Source: Streptomyces sp. NBC_01267 (GTDB lineage Bacteria > Actinomycetota > Actinomycetes > Streptomycetales > Streptomycetaceae). Taken from it: a stretch of DNA of 64,000 bases. The translations under genes were made by a program, and so were the position numbers. The notes below the pieces were generated by a model. It had not been told where the DNA came from, did no database searches, and saw only the letters and a program-made list of their open reading frames with translations. The stretch lies in NCBI RefSeq assembly GCF_036241575.1, contig NZ_CP108455.1:2843501-2907500 (forward strand), in the 5' to 3' direction. Within the stretch, counting starts at the first letter, position 1. Each line of letters opens with the position of its first letter. This document shows, in pieces, positions 35,962 through 48,485 of the stretch.

Positions 35962-36900
35962 GTGAGCCCCACAGCCCCGGCCACGTCCGCCACGGAGGCG
36001 ACGGCCCGGAAGGTCCCCCCGCGGCCGTCCTCGCAGGACCTGGCCGCGCTGGCCGCCGCACACGGTCTGACCATCAGCGGCGCCCGCCCCTCGCTGTTCG
36101 CGTACATCCGGCAGACCTGGAGCCGCAGGCACTTCATCACGGCGTTCGCCACCGCCCGGCTGACCGCGCAGTACAGCCAGGCGAAGCTGGGCCAGGTCTG
36201 GCAGATCATGACGCCGCTGCTGAACGCGGCGGTCTACTACTTCATCTTCGGTGTCCTGCTCGGCACCAGCCACGGTGTCCCCGACTTCATCCCGTTCCTG
36301 GTGACCGGCGTCTTCATCTGGACGTTCACCAGCAACTCGATCCAGACGGGCACCCGCGCGATCAGCGGCAGCCTGGGCCTGGTGCGGGCCCTGCACTTCC
36401 CGCGGGCGTCGCTACCCATCGCGTACGCCGTGCAGCAGCTCCAGCAACTGCTCTTCTCGATGGGCGCGCTCATCGTCATCCTGGTCTGCTTCGGCGAGTA
36501 CCCGAAGGTCAGCTGGCTGCTCGCGATCCCCGCGCTGGTGCTCCAGGCGATGTTCAACACCGGGCTCTCGATGGTCATGGCCAGGCTCGCCGCCAAGACC
36601 CCGGACGTCTCGCAGCTGATGCCGTTCATCCTGCGCACCTGGATGTACGTCTCGGGCGTGATGTGGAGCATCAAGAAGGTCCTGTCCCACGACAACCTGC
36701 CGCACGTCGTGCTGCTGGCGCTCCAGGCGAACCCGGCCGCCGTCTACATCGACCTGATGCGCTTCGCGCTCGTCGACAGCTACAAGGCGAACCAGCTCCC
36801 CCCGCACGTCTGGCCCCTCGCCATCGGCTGGGCGGTCGTCGCGGGCGTGGGCGGCTTCATCTACTTCTGGAAGGCAGAGGAGCAGTACGGACGTGGCTGA
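35962..36900 (+). CDS. TagG/Wzm-type ABC-2 polysaccharide exporter permease
   Basis: 312 aa from GTG 35962. ABC-2 membrane protein with six hydrophobic segments; FLVTGVFIWTFTSNSIQTG and SLGLVRALHFPRASLPIAYA are typical of TagG/Wzm. Such permeases move lipid-linked teichoic acid or O-antigen-like polymers outward. The ATP-binding partner gene overlaps its 3' end by 8 bp. The TTG-initiated longer frame would run through the candidate operator and is rejected. Substrate is inferred to be a wall glycopolymer. Confidence 0.92.
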   Translation: MSPTAPATSATEATARKVPPRPSSQDLAALAAAHGLTISGARPSLFAYIRQTWSRRHFITAFATARLTAQYSQAKLGQVWQIMTPLLNAAVYYFIFGVLLGTSHGVPDFIPFLVTGVFIWTFTSNSIQTGTRAISGSLGLVRALHFPRASLPIAYAVQQLQQLLFSMGALIVILVCFGEYPKVSWLLAIPALVLQAMFNTGLSMVMARLAAKTPDVSQLMPFILRTWMYVSGVMWSIKKVLSHDNLPHVVLLALQANPAAVYIDLMRFALVDSYKANQLPPHVWPLAIGWAVVAGVGGFIYFWKAEEQYGRG

Positions 36901-37750
36901 GACCCTCACGAACCCCGTGACCCCCGTGACCCCCGTGACCGACCCGAGCGCGGCGCAGTCGGCGAACCCGCTGAGCGCCCCGGCGCCGGACCGGACCCCG
37001 ACGGTCGTCGCCGACGACGTCCACATCGTCTACAAGATCTACGGCACCGGAGCGGGCAAGGGCAGCGCGACCTCCGCGCTCAACCGGATCGTCAGCCGCA
37101 AGCCCCGCCCCGGCGTCCGCGAGGTCCATGCCGTCAAGGGAGTCAGCTTCGTCGCGTACAAGGGCGAGGCGATCGGTCTGATCGGCTCCAACGGCTCGGG
37201 CAAGTCGACCCTGTTGAAGGCCGTCGCGGGGCTGCTGCCGACCGCCAGTGGCAAGGTCTTCACCCAGGGGCAGCCGTCCCTGCTCGGCGTCAACGCGGCC
37301 CTGATGAGCGATCTGACCGGCGAGCGCAATGTCATCCTCGGCGGCCTCGCGATGGGCATGACCCGCGAAGAGGTGCGCGAGCGCTACCAGGACATCGTCG
37401 ACTTCTCCGGCATCAACGAGAAGGGCGACTTCATCTCGCTGCCGATGCGGACCTACTCGTCGGGCATGGGCGCGCGGCTGCGGTTCTCCATCGCGGCGGC
37501 GAAGACCCACGACGTACTGATGATCGACGAGGCGCTGTCCACCGGGGACGCCAAGTTCCAGCGCCGCAGCCAGGAGCGCATCGCCGAACTGCGGGCCCAG
37601 GCGGGCACGGTCTTCCTGGTCAGCCACAGCAACAAGTCGATCATCGAGACCTGCGAGCGGGCCATCTGGCTGGAGTCCGGCACCATGCGGATGGACGGTC
37701 CGGCGGAGGAAGTCGTCGCCGCGTACGAGGAGTTCACCACCAAGAAGTAG
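36893..37750 (+). CDS. TagH/Wzt-type polysaccharide exporter ATP-binding protein
   Basis: 285 aa from GTG 36893, overlapping the permease gene. A Thr/Pro repeat leader (NPVTPVTPVTD) precedes the ABC domain: Walker A GSNGSGKST, the TagH/Wzt-type line LMSDLTGERNVILGG, signature YSSGMGARLRFSI, Walker B VLMIDEALSTGD, and VSHSNKSI. It lacks the C-terminal carbohydrate-binding domain of long Wzt proteins, so it follows the short, TagH-like export mode. It ends 60 bp before a strong terminator. Confidence 0.93.
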   Translation: MAETLTNPVTPVTPVTDPSAAQSANPLSAPAPDRTPTVVADDVHIVYKIYGTGAGKGSATSALNRIVSRKPRPGVREVHAVKGVSFVAYKGEAIGLIGSNGSGKSTLLKAVAGLLPTASGKVFTQGQPSLLGVNAALMSDLTGERNVILGGLAMGMTREEVRERYQDIVDFSGINEKGDFISLPMRTYSSGMGARLRFSIAAAKTHDVLMIDEALSTGDAKFQRRSQERIAELRAQAGTVFLVSHSNKSIIETCERAIWLESGTMRMDGPAEEVVAAYEEFTTKK

Positions 37751-37810
37751 CTGCCCGTGTCAGGTCCACGGACAGCCGCGGACCTGAGCCGCGTTGCCCG
37801 CCCGGAAACG

Positions 37811-37857
37811 CCGCGGCCCCGGCCCGCCTGTACTGACCAGGTGGGCCGGGGCCGCGG
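37811..37857. terminator. Bidirectional terminator between the exporter and NAD-GDH genes
   Basis: 20-bp stem (37811-37830 with 37838-37857, one G-T pair) around a 7-nt loop. It separates two convergent genes. Confidence 0.9.
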
Positions 37858-37922
37858 TTCTCGTGTCACGGGTACCTACGCCGCAGTTGCGCCGCGTACG
37901 TCCCGGACGCCTGCATCGGGCG

Positions 37923-40900
37923 TCAGATGTGCGTACGCAGCAGCGAGCGCATCGTCCGCATCGCGACCGACAGGTTCGCCAGGTCGAAGGCGTCCGAGGA
38001 CTGGATCTCGTCGAGCGTGGTGCGCGAACGGCCCAGGATCGAGGCGTTCTTCTCCTCCCAGGCCTTGAACCGCTGCTCGGGAGTCGATGCGCCGTCCCCC
38101 ACGGACAGCACGTCCAGGGTGAGCCCGGCGTGCGCCGCGTACAGGTCCTCGCGGATGGAGGCGCGGGCCATGGACTGCCAGCGGTCGGCCCGCGGCAGCT
38201 CGATGATCCGGTCCATCAGCTGGGTGATCGCCAGCCGGTTCCCGAGGTCGTAGTACACCTCGGCGACCGCCATCGGGTCCTTGTCCGTACGGTCCGCGAT
38301 GGCCACGATGTCCAGCGCCGGGAAGACGGAGGAGAACCCGGCGACCCGGCGGGCCAGTTCCTCCGGCACGCCCTCGGCCGTCAGCTCGTCCAGGATGCCC
38401 TGGTACCACTCCTGGTCGGCGCCCTTGAGCATCTTCGGCAGGTCGGCCCAGACCTTCGCCACGCCCTCGGTGAAGAAGGCGATGGTCTCGCTCAGGTCCA
38501 GCGGCTGCGGGCGGTTGCCCAGCAGCCAGCGCGCGCCGCGCTCGACGAGACGGCGCGAGTGGAGCCTGATCCTGGTCTGGATGCCGGCCGCGACCTTGTT
38601 GTCCAGCGCCTCGACGGCGTCCCAGACCTCGGCCAGGCCGAAGATCTCCCGGGCCGCTGCCTGTGCCCGCACGATCTCCTCGATCGAGGCCCCGGTCTCC
38701 TCCCGCAGCCGGTGCAGGAAGGTCGAACCACCGGTGTTCACCGTGTCGTTGACGAGGACCGTGGTGATGATCTCGCGCCGCAGCGCGTGCCCTTCGATCG
38801 CCTCGTAGTAGCGCTCGCTCAGCTGCTTCGGGAAGTAGGCGTGCACCAGCTTCTGCAGGTACGGGTCGTCCGGCAGATCGGTGGAGATCAGCTCCTGGGC
38901 GGCGGTGATCTTGGTGTACGCGAGGAGCACGGCCAGCTCGGGCTGGCTCAGCCCCTTCCCGCCGTTGAGGAGTTCACGGACCTGGCGGTCGGTCGGCAGG
39001 AACTCCAGCGCCCTGTTCAGGTCCCCGTCGCGGCCCAACCTGCGCATGAAGCGCTGGTGGGCGTGGAGCAGCGACGGGGCCTGGGCCACGGCGTTGGCGA
39101 GCGCGGTGTTCTGCGCGTAGTTGTTGCGCAGCACCAGGACACCGACCTCGTCGGTCATCGAGGCCAGGATCTGGTTCCGCTGCTTGACGGTCAGATCGCC
39201 CTCGGTGACCAGCCCGTTGAGCAGGATCTTGATGTTCACCTCGTGGTCGGAGGTGTCCACGCCCGCGCTGTTGTCGATCGCGTCGGTGTTGATCTTGCCG
39301 CCGGAGCCGTCGCCGCCCGACCTGGCGTACTCGATGCGGCCGAGCTGGGTCAGGCCCAGGTTGCCGCCCTCACCGACGACCTTGGCCCGCAGGTCCTCGC
39401 CGTTGACGCGGATGGCGTCGTTCGCCTTGTCGCCGACGTCCGCGTTGGACTCGGCGGAGGACTTCACGTAGGTGCCGATGCCGCCGTTCCACACCAGGTC
39501 CACGGGGGCCTTGAGGATCGCCTGCATCAGGTCGGCCGGGGTCATCTTGGCCACGCCCGACTCGATCCCGAGCGCCTCGCGGACGTGCGCGTTCAGCGGG
39601 ATCGACTTGGCGCTGCGGGGGTGGACGCCACCGCCCGGCGAGAGCAGTCCGGTGTCGTAGTCCGCCCACGAGGAACGCGGCAGGTCGAACAGCCTGCGCC
39701 GCTCCGCGTACGAGGTGGCGGCGTCCGGCGTCGGGTCGATGAAGATGTGCCGGTGGTCGAAGGCGGCGACCAGGCGGATGTGCTCGGAGAGCAGCATGCC
39801 GTTGCCGAAGACGTCACCGGACATGTCGCCGACGCCGACCGTGGTGAAGTCCTGGGTCTGGGTGTCGTGGCCGAGCTCCCGGAAGTGCCGCTTGACGGAC
39901 TCCCAGGCGCCGCGGGCCGTGATGCCCATGCCCTTGTGGTCGTAGCCCGCGGAGCCGCCCGACGCGAAGGCGTCCCCGAGCCAGAAGTTGTACGACTCGG
40001 CGACCGCGTTGGCGATGTCGGAGAAGGTCGCGGTGCCCTTGTCGGCCGCGACGACGAGGTAGGTGTCGTCCTCGTCGTGCCGTACGACACCGGCGGGCGG
40101 CACGACCTCGCCGGCCACCAGGTTGTCCGTGATGTCGAGCAGCGCGGAGATGAAGGTCTTGTACGCCGCGATGCCCTCGGCCATCCAGGCGTCCCGGTCC
40201 ACGGACGGGTCGGGCAGCTGCTTGGCGACGAAGCCGCCCTTCGCGCCGACCGGCACGATCACGGTGTTCTTGACCATCTGCGCCTTGACCAGGCCGAGCA
40301 CCTCCGTGCGGAAGTCCTCACGCCGGTCGGACCAGCGCAGACCGCCTCGGGCGACCTTGCCGAAGCGCAGGTGCACGCCCTCGACGCGCGGCGAGTACAC
40401 CCAGATCTCGAACGCCGGGCGGGGCGCGGGGAGATCCGGGATGGCCTGCGGGTCGAACTTCATCGAGACGTAGGAGTGCTGCTGGCCCGGCTCCGCCTCC
40501 TGGAAGAAGTTGGTCCTGAGCGTGGCCTTGATGACGGTCAGGAAGGACCGCAGGATCCGGTCCTCGTCGAGGCTCGCCACCTGGTCCAGGGCGCCGTCGA
40601 GCTCTTCGAGCAGCCCGTCGGTCAGCTCGGTACCGGCCCGCTGGCGGCCCGGCGACATCCGCGCCTCGAAGAGCGAGACGAGCAGCCGGGTGGTGTGGAC
40701 GTTGTTGCGGAGGGTGTCCTCCATGTAGTCCTGGCTGAAGGTCGATCCGGCCTGCCGCAGGTACTTCGCGTACGCGCGCAGCACCATGGCCTGCCGCCAG
40801 GTCAGCCCGGCGCCCAGCACCAGGGCGTTGAAGCCGTCGTTCTCGGCCTCGCCCGTCCACGTCGCGGCGAACGCGTCCTGGACCCGCTCCCGGGCGTCGT

Positions 40901-42872
40901 CACCGAGGTGGTCACCGGTGCCGCCGGCGACCTGCGGCAGCCGCAGTCCGAAGTCGTAGATCCACGCGTGTGTACCGTCCGAGCAGCGGAGCTCGTACGG
41001 GCGCTCGTCGGTGACCTCGACGCCCAGGCGCTGGAGCACCGGGAGCACGGCGGAGAGGGAGACCTGCGAACCGGTCCGGTAGATCTTGAAGCGACGCTCG
41101 CCGGGGGCCGCGCCCACCGGCTCGTACAGCGAGAGGGCGAAGTCCTTGCCGCCCGTTCCGAGCTGTTCGAGGCGGCCCAGGTCCGCGACCGCGGCGCGCG
41201 GCGAGTGGTCGGCCTTGTAGCCCTCGGGGAAGGACTGCCCGTAGCGGCGCAGCAGCGCGGCGGCGCGCTCCTCACCGCACTCGGCGGTCAGCGCCTCGCC
41301 GAAACCGTCGGCCCAGGAGCGGGCGGCCTCCACCAGCCGGGCCTCGATGCGGTCCGTGTCGGCGTCGGTGAGCTCGGTCAGCTCGGTGCCCGCCGGTACC
41401 CGGACCACGAAGTGCAGCCGGGAGAGGATCGACTCGGTGTTGCGGGCGGTGAAGTCGACGCTGGTACCGCCGAGTTCTTCCTTGAGGATGTCGATCAGGC
41501 GCAGTCGTACCGCCGTGGTGTAGCGGTCGCGCGGCAGGTAGATGAGCGCGGAGTAGTAGCGGCCGTACTCGTCCTGGCGCAGGTAGAGCCGCAGCCGCCG
41601 CCGCTCCTGGAGGTAGAGCACGCTGGTGACGATGGAGCGCAGCTGGTCGACCGGCGTCTGGAAGAGCTCGTCGCGCGGGTACGTCTCCAGGATCTGCAGC
41701 AGGTCCCGGCCGTCATGGCTGTTGGGCGTGAAGCCCGCGCCTTCGAGGACCTCGGCGACCTTGCGGCGGATGACGGGTACCCGGCGGACGGACTCGGTGT
41801 ACGCGGCGGACGAGAACAGCCCGAGGAAGCGCCGCTCACCGACGACGTTCCCCTTCTCGTCGAACTTCTTCACGCCGACGTAGTCGAGGTAGCTCGGGCG
41901 GTGGACCGTGGAGCGGCTGTTGGCCTTGGTGAGCACCAGGAGCTTGTGCTCACGGGCCTTGGCGCGGGCGTCGGCGGTCAGCCGGCTGAACGACGGCGAG
42001 ACCGGGTGCTCCTCGTCGACGCTGCGGTGCGGGTCGGAGCGCAGGATACCGAGGCCGGTGCCGGGCACCGCGGTCAGCGAGTCGTCGTCCGTCAGCTGGT
42101 ACTCGCGGTAGCCGAGGAAGGTGAAGTGGTCGGCGGCGAGCCAGCGCAGCAGCTCGCGGGCCTCCTCCAGCTCACGCTCGGACAGGTCACCGGCCTGGGG
42201 CTCGGCAGGCAGCTCGTCGGCGATGCGCAGCGCGGAGTCGCGCATCTTCTCCCAGTCCTCGACGGTCTCCCGTACGTCGGAGAGCACCCGGAGGAGGTCG
42301 GCGGTGATCTGCTTCAGATCGGCGCGGTCGGTCTCGCGGTCGATCTCGACGTGGATCCAGGACTCGACGAGGGCGTCGTGCAGGCCCTCGCCGCTCTCGT
42401 CCTTGCCGAGCACCTCGATGAGCTGGCCGGTGAGGTCACGGCGTACGACGACCTGCGGGTGGATCACGACGTGGATGCCGCGGCCCTGACGCGTCAGCTC
42501 GTTGGTGACCGAGTCGACGAGGAAGGGCATGTCGTCGGTGACGACCTCGACGACCGAGTGGCTGCAGGTCCAGCCGTTCTCCTCGACGGTCGGGGTGTGC
42601 ACCTTGACGTTCGCGGTGCCCTGCGGGCGCTTCTCGGCGAGCCGGTAGTGCGAGAGCGCCGCGCCGAAGACATCCTCGGGATCGCGGTTGTCCAGGTCCT
42701 CCGGAGCGGTGTGCAGGTAATAGCGCTGGAGGTAGGCAAGGACGCGGTCCCGGTCCGGACTCCCGCCGCTCGTGGACCCGCTCGGAAGTTGCCCTCCGGC
42801 CGGGCCGTTCTCAGCTACCAGGGCTGCCCGTGCGAGCAGTTCGGCCTTGGCTTCGTCCAGCTTGGTCTGCAT
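37923..42872 (-). CDS. NAD-specific glutamate dehydrogenase, large (180-kDa, S. clavuligerus-type) class
   Basis: 1649 aa, the size expected for this class. ATG 42872 follows AGAGGA; an in-frame upstream Met is ignored. The N-terminal third is the family's ACT-like regulatory region. The catalytic core has GGLRWSDRREDFRTEVLGL, PVGAKGGFVAKQLPD and a dinucleotide fold (GDMSGDVFGNGML, VVGEGGNLGLTQ). It converts glutamate to 2-oxoglutarate plus ammonia with NAD, the catabolic direction. It is monocistronic with terminators on both sides; 414 bp lies upstream before the HAD gene. Confidence 0.95.
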   Translation of the reverse strand: MQTKLDEAKAELLARAALVAENGPAGGQLPSGSTSGGSPDRDRVLAYLQRYYLHTAPEDLDNRDPEDVFGAALSHYRLAEKRPQGTANVKVHTPTVEENGWTCSHSVVEVVTDDMPFLVDSVTNELTRQGRGIHVVIHPQVVVRRDLTGQLIEVLGKDESGEGLHDALVESWIHVEIDRETDRADLKQITADLLRVLSDVRETVEDWEKMRDSALRIADELPAEPQAGDLSERELEEARELLRWLAADHFTFLGYREYQLTDDDSLTAVPGTGLGILRSDPHRSVDEEHPVSPSFSRLTADARAKAREHKLLVLTKANSRSTVHRPSYLDYVGVKKFDEKGNVVGERRFLGLFSSAAYTESVRRVPVIRRKVAEVLEGAGFTPNSHDGRDLLQILETYPRDELFQTPVDQLRSIVTSVLYLQERRRLRLYLRQDEYGRYYSALIYLPRDRYTTAVRLRLIDILKEELGGTSVDFTARNTESILSRLHFVVRVPAGTELTELTDADTDRIEARLVEAARSWADGFGEALTAECGEERAAALLRRYGQSFPEGYKADHSPRAAVADLGRLEQLGTGGKDFALSLYEPVGAAPGERRFKIYRTGSQVSLSAVLPVLQRLGVEVTDERPYELRCSDGTHAWIYDFGLRLPQVAGGTGDHLGDDARERVQDAFAATWTGEAENDGFNALVLGAGLTWRQAMVLRAYAKYLRQAGSTFSQDYMEDTLRNNVHTTRLLVSLFEARMSPGRQRAGTELTDGLLEELDGALDQVASLDEDRILRSFLTVIKATLRTNFFQEAEPGQQHSYVSMKFDPQAIPDLPAPRPAFEIWVYSPRVEGVHLRFGKVARGGLRWSDRREDFRTEVLGLVKAQMVKNTVIVPVGAKGGFVAKQLPDPSVDRDAWMAEGIAAYKTFISALLDITDNLVAGEVVPPAGVVRHDEDDTYLVVAADKGTATFSDIANAVAESYNFWLGDAFASGGSAGYDHKGMGITARGAWESVKRHFRELGHDTQTQDFTTVGVGDMSGDVFGNGMLLSEHIRLVAAFDHRHIFIDPTPDAATSYAERRRLFDLPRSSWADYDTGLLSPGGGVHPRSAKSIPLNAHVREALGIESGVAKMTPADLMQAILKAPVDLVWNGGIGTYVKSSAESNADVGDKANDAIRVNGEDLRAKVVGEGGNLGLTQLGRIEYARSGGDGSGGKINTDAIDNSAGVDTSDHEVNIKILLNGLVTEGDLTVKQRNQILASMTDEVGVLVLRNNYAQNTALANAVAQAPSLLHAHQRFMRRLGRDGDLNRALEFLPTDRQVRELLNGGKGLSQPELAVLLAYTKITAAQELISTDLPDDPYLQKLVHAYFPKQLSERYYEAIEGHALRREIITTVLVNDTVNTGGSTFLHRLREETGASIEEIVRAQAAAREIFGLAEVWDAVEALDNKVAAGIQTRIRLHSRRLVERGARWLLGNRPQPLDLSETIAFFTEGVAKVWADLPKMLKGADQEWYQGILDELTAEGVPEELARRVAGFSSVFPALDIVAIADRTDKDPMAVAEVYYDLGNRLAITQLMDRIIELPRADRWQSMARASIREDLYAAHAGLTLDVLSVGDGASTPEQRFKAWEEKNASILGRSRTTLDEIQSSDAFDLANLSVAMRTMRSLLRTHI

Positions 42873-43286
42873 GTCCTCTGGCTCCTGTCGCGCGCCGTTG
42901 CGTGACGTAGGTGAAAGAAGCAGCACAACGCCACGACCACGACGCGAGGTATCCGGTCGGAGTCGACGTTATGCCGCGATGAGAGATACCCGGGACGTTA
43001 TTGGCCAATTTCGGAGGCCTGTCCGGGTCAGGGGTGCCAGCGATAGCCCGGACACCGTAGTGCTCCGGGCGCGGGGCGGAGGCGTCGATGCCCCCGCGAG
43101 ATATCGCGCTGATCACGGCACCAGGCTATCTCCCCCGGACCGGTGAGCGTCACGAGCCGTATCCGTACAAGTCCAGGAGTCACACTTCGACACTTTGGAC
43201 AAGTGCGTGCACGGCCGTCCACCGTCCGGCGAAACCCCCGCCGAAGCCCCCGGGAAATCCCCCGGGGGGAAGCCCCTGCGACCGCC
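42873..43286. other. Intergenic region upstream of NAD-GDH
   Basis: 414 bp with no convincing gene. It includes an A+T-richer patch (GTTATTGGCCAATTTCGG at about 43000) that may mark the GDH promoter. Short frames here lack third-position G/C bias. A hairpin near 43250 closes the HAD transcript. Confidence 0.6.
43247..43268 (-). terminator. Hairpin after the HAD gene
   Basis: CCCCCGGG at 43247-43254 pairs with CCCGGGGG at 43261-43268 around AAATCC, 18 bp past the HAD stop. It is short and lacks a T-run. Confidence 0.5.
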
Positions 43287-43976
43287 TTACAGCGCCCACT
43301 CCCGCGCTGCTCTCACGGCAGCCGCCAGCGAGTCGACGACCGGCACCCCGGCGGTCTCCAGACTGGCCCGGCTGTGCGAACCCCCGGTGTAGAGCACGGC
43401 CCGCGCCCCGGCGTGCGCGGCTGCCACCGCGTCGTCGACCGCGTCCCCGATGACCACGGTGCGTCCGGGACTGACCCCTTCCAGCGCGGCGAGGTGGCGC
43501 ACCATGTGCTCCGCCTTGCCCGCACTCGACGGGCCGGTCCTTCCGTCCACGCGCAGGAAGTGCCGCTCGATGCCGTGGGTCCGCACGATCGGTATCAGAT
43601 GCTCGTGCGGTGCCAGCGAACACAGGGACTGGGTGAGCCCCGAGGCCTGCCAGTCGGTGAGCAGTTGCTCCGCGCCCGCGGCGAGACCGGCGCTCTCCGC
43701 CAGCGCCCAGTAGTGCCGGTGGAACGCCTCGTCCATGACGGTCCACTCGGCGTCCGTCGGCGGTCGGCCCATCAGCCGCTCGTAGAAGCGCGGTACCGGC
43801 ACGCAGTACAGCTCGCGGTAGCGCTCCAGCGTGATCGGCGGCAGGCCGATCTCCGCGAACGAGGCGTTCGTCGCCCGGATCACGGCGTCGATGTCGTGGA
43901 ACAGCGTGCCGTTCCAGTCCCAGACGATGTGCGTGCCGGTGCCGGCGCCCGGACCCGTGCCCTCGTGTGTCGTCAT
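43287..43976 (-). CDS. HAD-superfamily hydrolase (phosphoglycolate-phosphatase-like)
   Basis: 229 aa from ATG 43976, which leaves a short Gly/Thr leader before the domain. HAD motif I is HIVWDWNGTLFHD, motif III region is SSAGKAEHM with the conserved Lys, and motif IV is VVIGDAVDDAVAA. A helical cap domain follows motif I. It would remove phosphate from a small phosphorylated metabolite. The second Asp of DxDxT is present as D-W-N, so the general acid position is Asn; this is seen in some family members. It lies 70 bp upstream of the DUF6912-like gene end. Confidence 0.88.
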   Translation of the reverse strand: MTTHEGTGPGAGTGTHIVWDWNGTLFHDIDAVIRATNASFAEIGLPPITLERYRELYCVPVPRFYERLMGRPPTDAEWTVMDEAFHRHYWALAESAGLAAGAEQLLTDWQASGLTQSLCSLAPHEHLIPIVRTHGIERHFLRVDGRTGPSSAGKAEHMVRHLAALEGVSPGRTVVIGDAVDDAVAAAHAGARAVLYTGGSHSRASLETAGVPVVDSLAAAVRAAREWAL

Positions 43977-44046
43977 TGCGTCGGTCCCCCCGTTCGTTCC
44001 CACGTCCCATCCAGAACGGTACGCGCAGGGTCTGACAACGGGCCGC

Positions 44047-44553
44047 TCAGCCGATCAGGCCGGGGATCTCCTGCACCCCGAACCAGAGCAGTTCGTGGTC
44101 GTCGGCGCCGTCCACCGTGAACTGGGCGTCGTCGTCCCCGTGGTCCGCCGCTCCCAGCGCGGCAGCCGCCACGGCGACATCGGCCTCGGCGTCGTCGGCG
44201 TCGGCATGGACGGCCGCTGCCTTGGACAGCGGCACCGCGGAAGCGATCCGCACCTCACCCAGCGCGCCCGCCTCCAGCCCGCGGTCGGGGTCCGCGACCG
44301 CGTCCTGGTCCGGCACGTCGACGGCGACGACGATCCGGCGGCGGGCGATGTCCGGCGCCCCGGCGAGCAGCCGCAGCGAGGCGGACGCGGCGCGGTTCAG
44401 CGCGGCGTACTCCAGTTCCTCGATGTCGTCGGAGACGTACCACTCCCGCAGGCCGGGGGTGACGGCATAGGCGGTCAGCGGGCCGGGGCCCAGCTCGCCC
44501 GCCGCGTGCGCCGCTGCGAGACCGGGGAGGGTCAGTGGGACGTACACACGCAT
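44047..44553 (-). CDS. DUF6912-like hypothetical protein
   Basis: 168 aa from ATG 44553. It begins MRVYVPLTLPGLAAAH and contains LREWYVSDDIEELEYAALNR, IVVAVDVPDQD and a closing DDHELLWFGVQEI, the pattern of a family found next to secA in actinobacteria. It is acidic (a DADADDAEAD run) with no membrane segments. Function unknown. An upstream extension to 44751 has no ribosome site. Confidence 0.8.
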   Translation of the reverse strand: MRVYVPLTLPGLAAAHAAGELGPGPLTAYAVTPGLREWYVSDDIEELEYAALNRAASASLRLLAGAPDIARRRIVVAVDVPDQDAVADPDRGLEAGALGEVRIASAVPLSKAAAVHADADDAEADVAVAAAALGAADHGDDDAQFTVDGADDHELLWFGVQEIPGLIG

Positions 44554-44890
44554 GGCCGGCCGCTTTCGTCGTCGTACGGGCACCCGGCGCGAACCGGTCG
44601 GGCCCAGGTGAGGAGCCGGGCACGGAGCCCGGGTGAAGGCACCCAGGATACGTACCGAGTCCCCCATCGTGGTGACTGGAGAGGCCCCGCAGGCGTCCAC
44701 CCCAGGATGACCGGCACCCGCCCGAGCCCCTCTCTGGCACGGGCCGGCCACCCGGATAGGTGATGTTCGGTGCCAGGGGCAGGGCGGCGGTGCCCGCCTT
44801 GCCCCGGCTTCCGTATGCCCGTAGAAGAAACCCAGCAGAAGTTACTGCCCGGTATAAACACCGGGCACAGCAGAACGGGGCGCTCACTTC
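44554..44890. other. Divergent region between DUF6912-like and Rv3235-family genes
   Basis: 337 bp with no gene. It carries promoters for both neighbours. Visible elements are a GAGCCGGGCACGGAGCCCGGG repeat-like patch near 44615 and a TATAAA-centred dyad near 44856, listed separately. Confidence 0.6.
44846..44867. promoter_or_regulatory. Perfect dyad around a TATAAA box upstream of the Rv3235-family gene
   Basis: TGCCCGGT at 44846-44853 and ACCGGGCA at 44860-44867 flank ATAAAC; TATAAA overlaps the first arm. It ends 23 nt before the ATG of the Rv3235-family gene. Either a -10 box covered by a repressor site or an mRNA hairpin would fit. Confidence 0.5.
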
Positions 44891-45289
44891 ATGAACCGGA
44901 CCAGGCCCGCAGGCAGGCACGACCAGCACGGCCCGCGCACCACCCCACTCCAGCGGCGGCGGCTCAAGCCGCACTACTGGTTCGCCGAACGGCTCCTCGC
45001 GGTGCTCAGCGGGCAGCGGCCGGTGCACTGGATGCTCGGCCACACCATCGGCGAGGCGTACGAACAGCTGGTGCTGCTGGCCCCGGGAACGCCTCTGCGG
45101 GCACCGGGCCTCAGGCCCGTCGTACGCCACTGCGGCGAGTTCGTCCCCGCACCCGGCGTCATCGAGGCGTTCGCCCGCATCGGGTCGGGCGAGCACGTAC
45201 AGGCGATGGCGTTCCGCCTGGAACAGGGCGCCGACCTGCGCTGGCGGTGCGCCGCGGTGGAGCTGGGCGGCGAGCGGGCCTGCGTATGA
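44891..45289 (+). CDS. Rv3235-family protein
   Basis: 132 aa. After an Arg/His/Pro-rich leader the domain (HYWFAERLLAVLSGQRPVHW, TIGEAYEQLVLL, HVQAMAFRLEQGADLRWRCA) matches the small Rv3235 family, a cystatin-like fold found beside secA in actinobacteria. No enzyme activity is known. It is convergent with secA across a shared terminator. Confidence 0.87.
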   Translation: MNRTRPAGRHDQHGPRTTPLQRRRLKPHYWFAERLLAVLSGQRPVHWMLGHTIGEAYEQLVLLAPGTPLRAPGLRPVVRHCGEFVPAPGVIEAFARIGSGEHVQAMAFRLEQGADLRWRCAAVELGGERACV

Positions 45290-45306
45290 ACCGCCCGCGG
45301 AGACAG

Positions 45307-45347
45307 CCGGGGCCGGAACCCCACAGACTCTGAGGTTCCGGCCCCGG
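45307..45347. terminator. Bidirectional terminator between Rv3235-family gene and secA
   Basis: 14-bp perfect stem (CCGGGGCCGGAACC at 45307-45320, complement at 45334-45347) with a 13-nt loop between convergent genes. Confidence 0.9.
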
Positions 45348-45387
45348 CTCGTACGGCTTGCTGCGGGCGATACGTCTCGCCGCGGCG

Positions 45388-48204
<2,817 letters not shown>

Positions 48205-48485
48205 GGGGGTTGGTCTCCTTGCCGGTCGGGCCTGGCGCGGTCGAGTTCATGGGCTGAACCTCCCGGGGTGCTACCCCCGGACCCCGGCCGGAGAAACAAG
48301 GCCGACCAGGGAGCCCGGCTTACTTTCACGCGGCAAACCGGGGTAGAGCAACGGCCATCGTAAGCGAGGACCCCGCCGCGCCGGGAGGCCTGCCGCTCAG
48401 GACAACGGTCGGGGCGTCCGGAAGGTGCCGGGAGAACCTCAAAAAGGCATGGCGCCCGGTCCGGCCCGGAGCGGAGAATCCAGCG

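Noticed and set aside
43010..43040. Third copy of the MITE-like end (CCTGTCCGG near 43018)
   Set aside because: Only nine bases match; expected by chance in this base composition.
42811..43116. Minus-strand ORF overlapping the start of NAD-GDH
   Set aside because: Its second half loses third-position G/C bias and overlaps GDH out of frame; the ribosome site is poorly spaced.
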